From contig BSBK01002802.1 in the NCBI GenBank assembly GCA_027943335.1, positions 620,001 to 684,000 of the forward strand: a stretch of DNA of 64,000 nt, in the 5' to 3' direction. Positions within the stretch are counted from its first letter, which is position 1; every line of letters starts with the position of its first letter. The position numbers were made by a program, and so were the translations under genes. Positions 1-10,100 of this stretch are shown piece by piece. The notes below the pieces were generated by a model, which had not been told where the DNA came from, did not search any database, and was given only the letters and a program-made list of their open reading frames with translations. This DNA comes from Chamaecyparis obtusa. Its lineage: Eukaryota; Streptophyta; Pinopsida; Cupressales; Cupressaceae.

Positions 1-760
1 CTAGCATACTTGGACTGAGAAAGAAAGATAATGTGCTCAGTCTGCCGAACCTCAACTCCGAGGCAATAGTGCAAGAGTCCCAAATTTGTCATATCAAAAG
101 TGCGGCACAAATCTTGTTTGATTTTAGTGATCAGATATGCTGAACTTCCAGTGATGATCAAGTCATCCACATAGACAACTATACACAATACATCATCACC
201 TGTATGTTTGATATACAGGTTTGAATCCGATGGACTCCTCTGAAAGCCATGATCGGTTAGGTATTTATCAATTTTTATGTACCAAGCCCGAGGAGCTTGT
301 TTCAGACCATAGAGAGCTTTGACAAGTTTACAAACTTTGTGTTCCTGACCAACAACCTTAAATCCAAAAGGTTGCGTCATGTAGACCTCTTCTTGTAAGT
401 CACCATTCAAAAAGGCACTCTTAACATCCATCTGATGAACTTTCCAACCAAACTGAGCTACTAAGGCAAGAACAAGTCGTATGGTGCTCATTTTAGCTGT
501 GGGAGCAAAGGTCTCCTCATAGTCAATACCTTCCCTTTGTGAGAACCCTCAAGCAACAAGACGAGCCTTATACTTGTCTAAGGTTCCATCAGCTTTGTAT
601 TTAACCTTGTATACCCATTTACAGCTAACGGGTTTCTTCCCTGCAGGAAGATCAGAAAAGACCCAAGTGTGATTTTTCTGAATACTCTGAAATTCAGCTT
701 CCATCGCCTGTTCCCACTCAGGGATACCTTTAGCATCGGAATAAGTCTGGGGCTCCTAAA
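1..760 (-). pseudogene. copia reverse transcriptase (RVT_2) fragment
   Basis: The minus strand encodes a copia RT from its N-terminal part (KWVYKVKYKADG near 620-580) through KARLVA, TFAPTAKMSTIRLVLAL, QMDVKSAFLNGDL, LYGLKQAPRAWY and the catalytic YVDDLIITG, reaching a FDMTNLGLLHYCLGVE-type segment at the window edge. These are the usual blocks of RVT_2. A TGA stop at 549-551 replaces a sense codon after KARLVA, so this copy cannot make an intact polyprotein. In an active element the enzyme copies the element RNA into DNA inside virus-like particles. Confidence 0.9.
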
Positions 761-1230
761 CACTATGAATGTTAGCCATAAGAGCAAAATTAACTGGAGG
801 GTGCTGTTTGCTCTTATTTCTAGAAAGTCTTCCTTCAATGAGCTCATCATCCCTGAGATCACTAATAGTTTTAACTCACCATTTGGGCCGGAGAGTAGAC
901 GAGCCAATCTCTGGATGAGCTGGAGGAGGTTCAGGAGCAGTAATGGGGATAGGAAGAGGATCATGGTCAGGGCCCTCAACAGAATCAGGTGCCCCAGGGC
1001 AAGCATTATCTGTATCATCCCTCCCATCAGGTGGTGCTAAAGAGAAACACTGTGAGGTTGTTCCTCAGAATACTGCTCAGAAGAAGACAGAAAAGGTCCT
1101 CGAGTTTCATCAAAAACAACATCACGACTAAAGATAAGACGATCAATGTCGATATCTATCAATCGGTAGGCCTTATGGTTGTCACTGTACCCTGTCATCA
1201 TGAGTCTCTAACTCTTGGAATCTAATTTGG

Positions 1231-1986
1231 AATGTTTAGCATCAGGAATCCAAACATAGGCAAGAGAGCCAAAAATCTTCAGGTGGCTGATCTTGGGCTT
1301 ACAACCAGACTACAACTCTTTTGGAGTTTTGTTCTTGACAGCCTGAGTAGGGGAACGATTGAGAAGATAAACAGCAGTAAACACTGCTTCTGCCCAATAC
1401 TTATTAGGAACACTCTTGTGTTGTAACATATAACGAGCCATCTCAACAATCGTACGATTGCAACACTCAACAACACTGTTTTGCTAAGGAGTGTAAGGTG
1501 TGGTGAATTGGCGTTTGATGCCATGTTCAACACAAAAACTGGAGAATGCAGTAGAACAAAATTCCCCTCCATTATCTGTTCTAAGAGAAATGATACTGCA
1601 GCCAGACTCATTTTCAACCAATGACTTAAAATTCTGAAATGTACTAAAAGCATCTGATTTTTGTTTAAGAAAGTACACCCACATCTTTCTACTAAAATCA
1701 TCAACAATAAGCAAAAAATATTTGCAACCAGTAACTGAAGGTGTATTCATAGGACCACAAATATCAGCATGAAGTAATTGAAGTACCTAAGATGCACGCC
1801 AAGAGGCGCCATCTTTAAAGGGAGTCCGATGTTGTTTGCCAACTTGACAAGCGTCACATACTCCAAAATGCTGCGTCTGAATCGGAGGTAGGCCAGAAAC
1901 AAGTTCCTCCCGGGACAGCTGAGAGAGATACTGGATGTTGAGGTGTCCATATCGCTGATGTCACAAGGTACTGAGGGATAAATCAC
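1231..1986 (-). pseudogene. copia integrase core, frameshifted
   Basis: The first half of the core lies at 1484-1750: LLIVDDFSRKMWVYF carries the first catalytic aspartate and RTDNGGEF the second. The continuation with the motif EMARYML and a W-EAV-TAVYLLNRSPT block is found in another frame at about 1300-1470, so a frameshift or a lost base separates them. The pre-integrase zinc-binding (GAG_pre-integrs) segment is read in pieces from 1750 to about 1990. The integrase would insert the cDNA into the genome; this copy is inactive. Confidence 0.85.
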
Positions 1987-2314
1987 GAGCTGCCATAGCT
2001 ATTTCAGGAGAATCACCAGTGTCAGTAAGCCGATATAAGCCATGATCCTCTAGACCAGAAGCAATAGGAAGACGAGTTGCTCGATCAATAATAGAACATT
2101 TATGGGCACTGAACACCACATCTAACTGAGGAGAATTTCTCATGATCTGACTCACAGAGAGTAGATTGAGAGCCATACTAGGAACGTAGCATACATTGAG
2201 AAAGATGAGCTGACACCCACTAGACTATATCTGAACATTTCCTCCGCCAATAATTTTGAACTCCTCTCCTCCACCAAACACAACTAAATCATTGTAGGAA
2301 TGGAAGTCTGTAAA

Positions 2315-3179
2315 CTAGTCACGCCGATGAGAAAAATGATGTGAAGCACCAGAGTCGATATACCAAGCAGACGATCGGGCTAAATCAGAAGGGCTTTTAG
2401 CCATAAACGCATAGAAAGTAGATTCCTTTTGCTCAAAATGTTTAGCAACATTTGCTTGTTGATTTGACCCTCCCAGCTTCTTTTGTTCGGAAGCAAGTCG
2501 CTGACGACAATCTTTCTTCATGTGACCATACTTATGACAGTAATGACACTGAACAGTCTTTTGCTGATAATTGCCTGAGAATTGATGCGAACTGCCCTGT
2601 TGTGATGACTGAGAAGATTGAAATTTTGCTGCAAAGGCTTGTTTTGATGAGGATGAGGAAGTACGGTTACCAAATCGCTGCTTCCAGCGATCCTGTTGTG
2701 GGAGTTTGGTGCACAACTCAGGGAATTTCAAATCAACATTAGTTGAGGTAATGTTGAGAGTCTATGAAATGCTCATAAGATGTTGGTAGACTTTTCAGTG
2801 TAATAACTACCATATCTTCTTCCTCCATCTTCCGACCGATGGCTTCAAGCTGATCACGAATATCCTTAATCTTCGCGAGATGTTCCTGTAAGAACATTCG
2901 TTCATCCATCATAATGGAGAACAACTGATTCTTTAGAAAGAACGCCTGACTCTTGTCGGATGTCTCATGCAACTCCTTCAAATATTTCCAGATGTCTGCA
3001 GCAGACTTGCCAGAGGGAATCTGAGGCAATTGATCATCTGTGACAGAGAGCTTGAGAAGCATAACAGCTTCTCGATTCCGATCATCGAATTTATCCTGAT
3101 CTGCTTGAACGGAGGTCGGACGGGTCTCTGTGCCTAGAACAAGCGCATCCAGATGACGGTACTTGAAGATGGTCAACAT
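2315..3179 (-). pseudogene. copia gag (UBN2 type), CCHC knuckle and protease
   Basis: Two adjoining reading segments (3179-2739 and 2731-2315) encode a copia gag. The first has the UBN2-type helical region with KELHETSDKSQAFFLKNQL and LKSLPTSYEHF. The second has a zinc knuckle CHYCHKYGHMKKDC (CX2CX4HX4C) and then the protease motif WYIDSGASHH, whose DSGA is the aspartic active site. A short frame break at about 2735 separates the parts. Further protease and spacer coding is degraded between 1990 and 2315. Gag would form the particle and package RNA. Confidence 0.88.
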
Positions 3180-3639
3180 TCGCTGCTACCAGGTGTTATA
3201 ATTGCTGCCATTAAACCATTGACTATTTTCTAGCATCAGGTTGGTCAAAGACTCCATCAGAAACAATCTTCAAGAATGAAATTTAAAAGGCACGGATTCC
3301 AAGACAAATTTCTGGCTGACCCCAAAAAAACAAGTACCCAAAAAAGTTGACAAAAAACCCAGAAGGAATTTGAGGTCAAAAGTCAAATCGGCTGGCTCAA
3401 AAATCGAGGCACAAAAAATGAGGTACCCAAAATTTTTTAACAAAGACCCAGATAGGATCTCGAAAAACCCACCACGAAAATGTATTCGAAAAAATTTTCT
3501 AGTCCCGAAAATTAGGGTTTTCGCAAAAAAACGGCTCTGGTTTTAAGAAACCACAAACAGGAGCCACAAAGTTTGAATGCAGAGAAGATTCAAAGAGTTC
3601 AAGCCGCGCTAGCAAGGAAGACACTATAGGTCGTGTCAG

Positions 3640-3890
3640 AAGAAGACCGAAGGCCAAGAAACCGAGCACCAGTTCAGGTTGATCGCGGACGTTGCAGAGG
3701 TCGGACGTGAATGAAGGTTGCAGTCGCGGATGTAGAGGTCGTGGTTGCAAAGGTCGCAGTCGTGGATGCGGACGTTGCAGAGATTGCGGACGTATGTGTT
3801 GAACACACAAACAGTAGATCGCGAATGTTGAACATGGATAGGTTGCGAATGTTGGTCACAGGAGATCGTGAACACACAAACAATGTTGAG
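3640..3890 (-). repeat. degenerate short tandem motif in the copia 5' leader
   Basis: Between the LTR and gag the sequence is a run of imperfect 18-24-bp units around the words GGACGTTGCAGAGGTCG, GTCGTGGATGCGG and GCGAATGTTG. It gives overlapping open frames in several phases with low-complexity translations; these are a by-product of the repeat and are not called as genes. Confidence 0.55.
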
Positions 3891-3934
3891 CAGATGATTT
3901 TGAAAATTATAATGTTTTCGAAATTAATATTTAT

Positions 3935-3950
3935 CCTTGCTCTGATAACA
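3935..3950 (-). other. primer-binding site of the copia element
   Basis: On the minus strand the bases read TGTTATCAGAGCAAGG, one change from the TGGTATCAGAGC that is complementary to the 3' end of initiator methionine tRNA. It sits directly inside the proposed 5' LTR, where minus-strand DNA synthesis is primed. Confidence 0.7.
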
Positions 3951-4174
3951 TAAAACAATTATTAACAGATGATTGTTTTAGTGAATGAATGAATTTACAA
4001 AAGAGCTAATGAGCTCATATATACAAAACTAAAACTACAAAGAATAGAAACTATCTAAAAACGGTTGTACGAGGATAGAGCATTAAGAAACTAGAAAATA
4101 TTAGAAACATTCTAATAGGGGCGAAAGATTGGTGAAGGGGCATGGGTTTTTTACCCTGGTTCCTAGCATTATCA
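3951..4174 (-). mobile_element. 5' LTR of the copia element
   Basis: On the minus strand the LTR begins TGATAATGCTAGG at 4174, contains a TATA-like GTATATATGAGCTC, and ends next to the primer-binding site. Its inner end does not show the expected CA, so the inner border is approximate. At about 224 bp it is a short LTR. Confidence 0.6.
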
Positions 4175-5136
4175 ATCGCTTTCTTTACAAAATTTCAAGC
4201 GAATTCAGGGGGAAAAAAGGAAAAGAAATAATATTCTAGTTGCAAAAATGGTTTAAGAGAGGCATGTGGTGGAAATAATAAACCTCGAATCTGCCCTTGA
4301 GAGTGAAATACTTCATAATCATAAGGCATACCTGGTCCCAGGGCTCTAGGAGCTTGTCCCTCTCCTATTTGCTATGAAGTTTCATAGGACTCTCGTCCTC
4401 TCTGAAAAATTGATTAAGGCTCTCAGTATCCAAAACCCTACTTAAGGCTGATTCAAGAGCAGATGTCCTGTGGGTGCCACCTGGAGCCACCACAAGCATC
4501 CGGATGCGGGTGGATGCCTGCCACCAAGCATCCACCCACATCTGGATGCCTGTGGTGGCTTTGGAGTGGCACCCACAGGGCATTTGAGCGCTTTTAGACG
4601 TATCCATGGGTAGATGCCCAGGAAAAATGCAATTTTCAATTTTTTGCCACTTCAATTTTTAATAGGACATGTACTAAGAACAAATTTTAAACCTATTTTT
4701 TTCTCCTAAACCCTAAAATGGCCCTAAAAGAGGCCATTCAACCATTCTTCATCCCATTTTGTTTGCAGCTAGACTCTCTTCTCATTTGCTCTCCATTTTG
4801 GCATTTTGAAGGCAAGTTGTTCATTTTCGAAGAGGATCGTTCATAGGGCAAGGGATGGCTTCCACAAAGGATTTTTAAGCATTTAAGGTAAGCATTTGAC
4901 CCTATTCTCAAGTCGTTTAATGAATTTTTTTGCGATTTTGATGAATTTTTAATTTTTTCAAGTTTGTGAAGAAATGTTTGAAGTTTTTTTCTTTTAAAAA
5001 AAAAAAGAAATAAAGAAACATGTTTAGCTATCTATTTTAGTATTTTTGTATCATTTTTTTGCATTTGTATGCTTGATGTTCATAGTTTTTTTCTAAATTA
5101 AATTTATTTATTTTCTTATTATAGCAAGAAATTAGA
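4175..5136. other. 5' flank of the hAT gene, with a 113-bp hairpin
   Basis: No coding sequence is supported here. The main feature is an inverted repeat at 4467-4579: the left arm starts CCTGTGGGTGCCACCTGG and the right arm is its near reverse complement, giving about 50-bp arms with a few mismatches. The rest is AT-rich and may hold the 5' part of the hAT element, but no hAT terminal repeat was found. Confidence 0.6.
4467..4579. repeat. 113-bp hairpin-forming inverted repeat
   Basis: Arms of about 50 bp face each other across a short centre around TGCCACCAAG. The arms are rich in GCATCC and GGATGC words, which are also common near the proposed right end of the hAT element at about 10020-10100. 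Confidence 0.75.
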
Positions 5137-6292
5137 TTGTATTGTGCAAGAATGGCCACCATCGATAGTCAAAGTTCAATGGGAGGGCAAGGAGCCGATA
5201 ATTTTAATATTGATGTAGGATCTCCTTTATGGAGACATAACACAAGAGTATCACAGGTTTCAGGAGGTGGCTCACATCTTTGGAAGTGTAATTATTGTCA
5301 AAGTAACAAAGGAAAACCATTCAATAGCTCATATTCCCGGGTCAAACTTCATTTTATGGGCCCTGCTGGTAAATGATTTGCAATGTGCAAAGGCACAAGT
5401 GGGAAGGGGATGTCTACTGTACAAATAGCTTCATTTGTAAAAGAACAAGAAGCTGCTGATAATTTGGTTAAAAGATCAAAAAAAAGTTTTTATCAACCTC
5501 CATCCGGAAAGAACAAAATGCAATTACCCACTGAACCAGTTGTGTCCTCCAAACATCCATTCTTGCAAGTACTTGTACCGGGAGAGGAAGAGGAAGAAGT
5601 AGAGGTTACCGCCCGCAAAAGAGGCCCTTTGGACACCGCATTTAAAATGGAGGCAAGAGAGCTTGCTGATGAAGCCATTGCACGTTGCCTCTATGCCAAT
5701 GGTTTTCCTTTAAACTTGGTAAGATCACCATATTGGAAGGAAATGGTGCAAGCTATCAATAACGTCCAGCTGATTATGTAAGTCCCGGGTATGAAAATGT
5801 GCATACCACTCTATTGCAAAAAGAGAGGACTTCTATAGAGAGCTCTTCAACCAATTAAAAATTCTTGGAAAACTTCTGGTGTAACTATTGTGTCCGATGG
5901 ATGGAAAGATACAAAAAATTGGCCATTGATTAATGTGATTGCAATGTCCCCGAAAGGGGCAATGTTTTAAGGAGCTGTTGATTATGAAGGGCAGGTGAAG
6001 GATTCGCAGTTCATTTCTAGAATTCTCATTGAGGCCGTAGAGATGGTGGGTAGTGAGAATGTGGTCCAGGTGGTGCAGGTGCTTTGATTGAGGGTCGGTA
6101 TGACCATATTTTTTGGACACCATGCATTATACACTCCCTTAACTTGATCATGCAACAAATTGGCACTCAAATAGATTGGGTGAAGCAAATTTACCAAGAG
6201 GGGTAGGAGATACAAATGTTTGTGACAAATCACCACATGTCACAATCCATATTTAGATCATTCTCCAAATTGGAGTTGCTGAAGGTAAATTG

Positions 6293-7146
6293 CATAGTTA
6301 CACCGCCCTAGGGGACGGGGGAACGGGGGGACAAGTTTTCGGGACGGGGGGACAGGGGGGCATCAATTTGGGGATGGCGGCGGGGGACGAGGGAGGTGTA
6401 TATAGTATATACTATACATGTGGTACTTAAAATGCTAGTTATGAAAAGATGTATAACAATATAAGACATAAAGATGTAAAAGTATTGTGTTGAAGTATTG
6501 GTCCTTTTGTGTTGGATATAAATGTTAGATATAAGTTATATCTAACATGTATATCCAACACAAAAGGACCAATATCTAACATTTATATCTTTGTTGGTGG
6601 TTGTTTTCAAGTCCCTAGGTCCGGCAAATGAGGTTTGAGTGATTTTGGCCTGTTGGGAAGTCATGTCTGTCTGCAATTTGGGCGAGAGCTAAGCTATGTC
6701 TGTCATAGAGACGGGGTCAAAACCAAGTGATTTGTGATAAAATGAGCTAAAACCCATTGAAAATCCTTTTGTCAGCTTCAATTTGACCTTAGAAAGCCAT
6801 GATCATTTGAACTAAAAAAAATTAAATGTACAAATATAACTTAAAGGATAATAAATCAGACTTATACTTAAATGTTATATTTGTATAAATCCTCGCGCCC
6901 CTGAACTAAAAAAAATTAAAAACCTGTGTTTTTTGGCTTGCTATGACGGGGGACTTCAAGGGAAGCCTGGGCGTCCCCAAATCCCCAATGGGGACACTTG
7001 AACGTCCCCGCGTCTCCTCCAAAAAGATGGCGGGACGGTGGCGCTGCCGGGGACGTCAGAACGTCGTCCCCCCGTCCCCGGTGCATCCTCGTTTCGGGAA
7101 CGACAGAGATTTTTTTTTGGGGGGGATGCATCCCCGGGTTACTAGG
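6293..7146. mobile_element. non-autonomous hAT element in the transposase intron
   Basis: The 854-bp insert is flanked by the 8-bp direct repeat GTAAATTG (6285-6292 and 7147-7154), the target size of hAT elements. Its ends are imperfect inverted repeats: CATAGTTACACCGCCC on the left and, in reverse complement, CCCTAGTAACCCGGGG on the right. Both ends are extremely G/C-rich runs of GGGGACG type, in contrast to the AT-rich middle. It codes for no transposase. It lies just inside the 5' splice site of the hAT intron. Confidence 0.75.
6496..6574. repeat. 79-bp near-perfect palindrome
   Basis: Two 39-base arms (6496-6534 and 6536-6574) are reverse complements with one mismatch and a single G between them. 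The left arm begins TATTGGTCCTTTTGTGTTGG. It lies inside the non-autonomous hAT element, and part of its centre (ATCTAACATTTATATC) is repeated just downstream. Confidence 0.9.
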
Positions 7147-7749
7147 GTAAATTGTAATTAGTAAATTACTTTATTTATTAAATTTGAATAAATTTGATGT
7201 TCATGTTCAGTTATCAAATTGTATATAACTTTGTCTTTGCTTAATATGTATTGACATAAATTGACAAATTGTTAACTTTCTTAGGTTATCGAGACCCGTT
7301 TTGCATCTCATACTATTGTTATGGGATGACTTGTCAAGGTACAAGCGACATTAAGACAAATGGTTATTTCTAACCAGTGGGGTATATGGAAGGATTCGAA
7401 TTCAAAAAGAGCCCAAAAGGTCAAGGCTTTGGTCTTGGATGACAGTTGGTGGGCTCGTGTGCAATTTGTATTGGATTTCACCGAGCCTATCATGACTATG
7501 CTCTGCTTTGCCGATACAAATACACCTTGCTTGGGGGATGTGTATGATGGCATGGACACCATGGTTGAGAAGGTAAAAGTTTCCATACAACATAATGAGA
7601 ATGACCCCACAAAATGTGAAGCCTTATGCAATAAGGTGGAAGCAATCATTCATCATGGTTGGGAGAAGATGATTGCCCCATTGCACCTCCTTGCATATGC
7701 CTTACCTCCGAGGTACTATAGTGAGAAACCCTTGTATTGCAGAAAGCCT

Positions 7750-8722
7750 TGTTAGAATGTAAAAACTATGGTGGGGCTGACACCCACAAAGCTTCACTAC
7801 TGCAGTAAGAAAGTTGGTTAAGGCTACAAAGATTGTGATCACTTCTGGTGATCTTACCCTGTTAGGAGTAACAATGAGATCAGCTAGATCTACCTGGTTA
7901 AAGGATGTTAGCAACACAATCAAGTGTGCACTCGGTTAAGAGATTTACAATAGAATTGTTAAGTTCACTTTGTTAAGAGAATTAAAATCTGCTACAATGG
8001 CTAAAAAGTAATAGTAGTATTGATCTGTAAATAGCAACTTAATCTTGCTTGATTCAGATTTGTAATGTACTTATATGTTATCACCTTAATGTGATTGATC
8101 TCTTCTATGAATACTGCTCGGTAGCTTTCTGTTTCTGATAAACTGAATGTTCTATCAATGCTTGTCAATCATAACCCTGTCTGATCTTTAGATGTCTTCC
8201 AATGCGACGGCTACTACATGTGTGATACTTGTCAAAGTGACATCCTTACAAATTTTATATCAAATTGATCTTGACCTAATTAGGGTTTAGACTCTATCTT
8301 AGAAAACCTAAGATCAACGGTAGAAATGAATAACCTAGATCAACATTACATAGGAATTATCAACAATTTAATGATTACATCCATATTAAATTTTGTCTAG
8401 ATCTTGGTAAACCGTTTTCTTAATCGGTGTAAACCGTTTGCCTTGTAGTTTGTGCCATTCCAAACTGCTATGTCGTTTCCTGTTTCACTCGGTGTATACT
8501 GCATTCATCGCTCGGTAATTAACTGGTGCTCAGTACTTGGTAATCATCTGGCTCGGTAAGAGTGCTCTGTCAAAGCTGTGTTCGGTTAACTTAGTGATCT
8601 ACCTTGAGTTCTGCTCAATGTATAGGCTCTATGTATTGACCGCCTGTCCTGTTTTGTCTCCTTTACCGACTATATGACTGAATGATACTAATGACAACCA
8701 TTAATGCTCTTTAGGAGTAACA
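7750..8722 (-). mobile_element. 3' LTR of the remnant
   Basis: The 973-bp LTR has matching short inverted ends TGTTA and TAACA and abuts the polypurine tract. It carries repeated CTCGGT(T/A) words, which recur in the adjoining internal sequence. Confidence 0.7.
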
Positions 8723-8737
8723 TTCTCCCCCTTTGGC
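8723..8737 (-). other. polypurine tract of the LTR remnant
   Basis: Minus-strand GCCAAAGGGGGAGAA directly before the LTR is the expected plus-strand priming site and fixes the orientation of the element. Confidence 0.7.
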
Positions 8738-9959
8738 ATTAGTATCATAAACTTTATGTATATGTACCGACTTCAAAATTTGGACTTAACCAAAAAATAT
8801 GAATCTATGTAAACTCCCCCTTTGTACATGCTCTTAGTGTGAAGTACATGCAAGAATATATATACATATATTTTCCCCCTTTTTTGAAATTAATGCCAAA
8901 AATTACTCACAGCTTGTCAAAAATGTTTTGATGGGTTTTCTTCAATGTAGCCAAGAGGTTTTCCCATTCCTCTTTGAGATTCTCAAGAGCCATGCATGCA
9001 TTCTAATCCGACTTGTGCATGCATGTCAAAAATGTTTTCTAATACAGATATCTCCGGGGTGGCAACTAAGTCTTTTGCCTTATTCACATGTCGTTGCATC
9101 ACCTTGAGGTGTGGAAGTAACTTTCCTATAGCTCGGTTACTTGATCTCTGATTTTATCTTCTTCTTTCCTTAGCTCTAATCTTAATTGCTGGATTTCTTG
9201 AACTTTAGCATAATGCTCATAAAATGCATTTGGCTCAGTTAAAAGATTATTGGCACTAACCTTGATATCTGCATCTAATTTTGTATCCTTTCACTAAGCT
9301 GAAAGCTCGGTAGTGAAGTGGTCTATAGTGCATAATTTGTGCAAAATTGTAATAACTTGTTGAATAATTACATCAAGCTCGGTTATTACCTTGGATAGCT
9401 TTACTTTATTTACTGCCACTTCCTGGCTGATTCGTTCTGCTAACTTCAACTATATTTTGGCCTCTGCTCTTTCTTCAATTCGTTCTGCTAACTTCAACTA
9501 TGACTGAATGATACTAATGACAACCATTAATGCTCTTTAGGAGTAACAGACAATACCATGACAGATGGGGCATCTAGCACAAGTGGAACTGTTCTTGGTT
9601 CAAATGATCTTGAACTTGCAGCAGTTGGAGATGATTAGAATGTGGGTTTTCTTGAGAATCCTTATGATTCTGAATTTGATTAGTGAATCTTGAGTCTTGA
9701 CTTTTGAATGATGAACATTGAAATTTGAATCATGAACTAGTTTTGATTTTGTAGTTCAAATTGCATTGGAATCTTGAACATGAGTAATTAGTTATTGAAC
9801 TTCTTTCCATTTGAATATTTGTGTCTATGAAGTTTTAAGTTGAAGTTGTTGAACTATCAAATATGAAATATCTTGAATCTTGATCAATGGTGATTGGTGA
9901 AGTATCATTATTCTAATTCTGAAATTCATACTATCAAATGATTTTTTTGTATATACTTT

Positions 9960-10100
9960 TTGTGCACTTCTTTGCATATATCATATATTATATATAATTA
10001 ATAATTACACACACACACACATCCAAACACATCCGCATCCCCTAAAATTTTTTTTGCGCATCCGCATCCAAATCCGCACCTGAATCGGTAACTTAGCATT
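9960..10100. repeat. CA repeat and probable right end of the hAT element
   Basis: A short (AC)n run is followed by GCATCC-rich DNA ending CGGTAACTTAG. In reverse complement this reads CTAAGTTACCG, which resembles the TAGTTACACCG end of the neighbouring non-autonomous hAT element. The matching left end was not found, so the border is tentative. Confidence 0.4.

Larger units (their letters stand above)
1..4174 (-). mobile_element. Ty1/copia retrotransposon, decayed, truncated by the window edge
   Basis: Read on the minus strand the order is 5' LTR (about 3951-4174), primer-binding site, long leader, gag, aspartic protease, integrase, reverse transcriptase. Protease and integrase before RT is the order that defines copia. 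The RT continues beyond base 1, so the RNase H and the 3' LTR are outside the window. Several stops and frame changes break the polyprotein, so it is a relic. The 5' flank beyond 4174 belongs to the hAT region; a target duplication cannot be tested because the other end is missing. Confidence 0.9.
7750..9548 (-). mobile_element. rearranged LTR retroelement remnant
   Basis: On the minus strand the 3' LTR is 7750-8722, starting TGTTACTCC and ending ATTCTAACA, preceded by a polypurine tract (AAAGGGGGAGAA). A second copy of the LTR start, 50 bp identical to 8673-8722, lies at 9499-9548, where a 5' LTR should begin, but is cut off after those 50 bp. The internal 770 bp code for nothing recognisable. 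Flanking pentamers (AGCCT, GACAA) do not match, so one end has been rearranged. The insertion lies in the hAT coding region. Confidence 0.7.
5137..9638 (+). pseudogene. hAT-superfamily transposase (BED finger, DUF659), broken
   Basis: The first segment (5137-5781) has a BED-type zinc finger (WKCNYCQ with cysteines at residues 51 and 54, then KLHFMG) and a linker ending YWKEMVQAINN. An in-frame TGA at 5374-5376 interrupts it. Frames shift after 5781, but DUF659 motifs stay readable: VSDGWKD near 5890, EGQVKD, FISRILIEAVEMVG, and WTPCIIHSLNLIMQQIG near 6120. The exon ends at 6284 with donor GTAAAT; the acceptor TTCTTAG precedes 7285, and the second exon (VIETRFASHTIV to YALPPRYYSEK) runs to about 7749. 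An LTR element then interrupts it. The 3' coding end DLELAAVGDD lies at 9606-9638, and most of the C-terminal dimerisation region is missing. An active enzyme would cut and paste hAT DNA; this one cannot. Confidence 0.88.

Noticed and set aside
3499..3958. Several overlapping open frames in the copia leader
   Set aside because: All arise from the degenerate tandem motif and there is no gag-like content.
4365..4655. Open frame of 96 codons on the minus strand
   Set aside because: It only crosses the GC-rich hairpin; composition follows the inverted repeat and no domain was seen.
6916..7161. Open frames in both directions over the G-rich end of the non-autonomous hAT element
   Set aside because: They come from GGGGACG runs and have no domain.
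7750..9548. A repeat array of CRISPR type from the recurring CTCGGT words
   Set aside because: Spacing is irregular, the word is only 6-8 bp, and the sequence is a plant LTR element.
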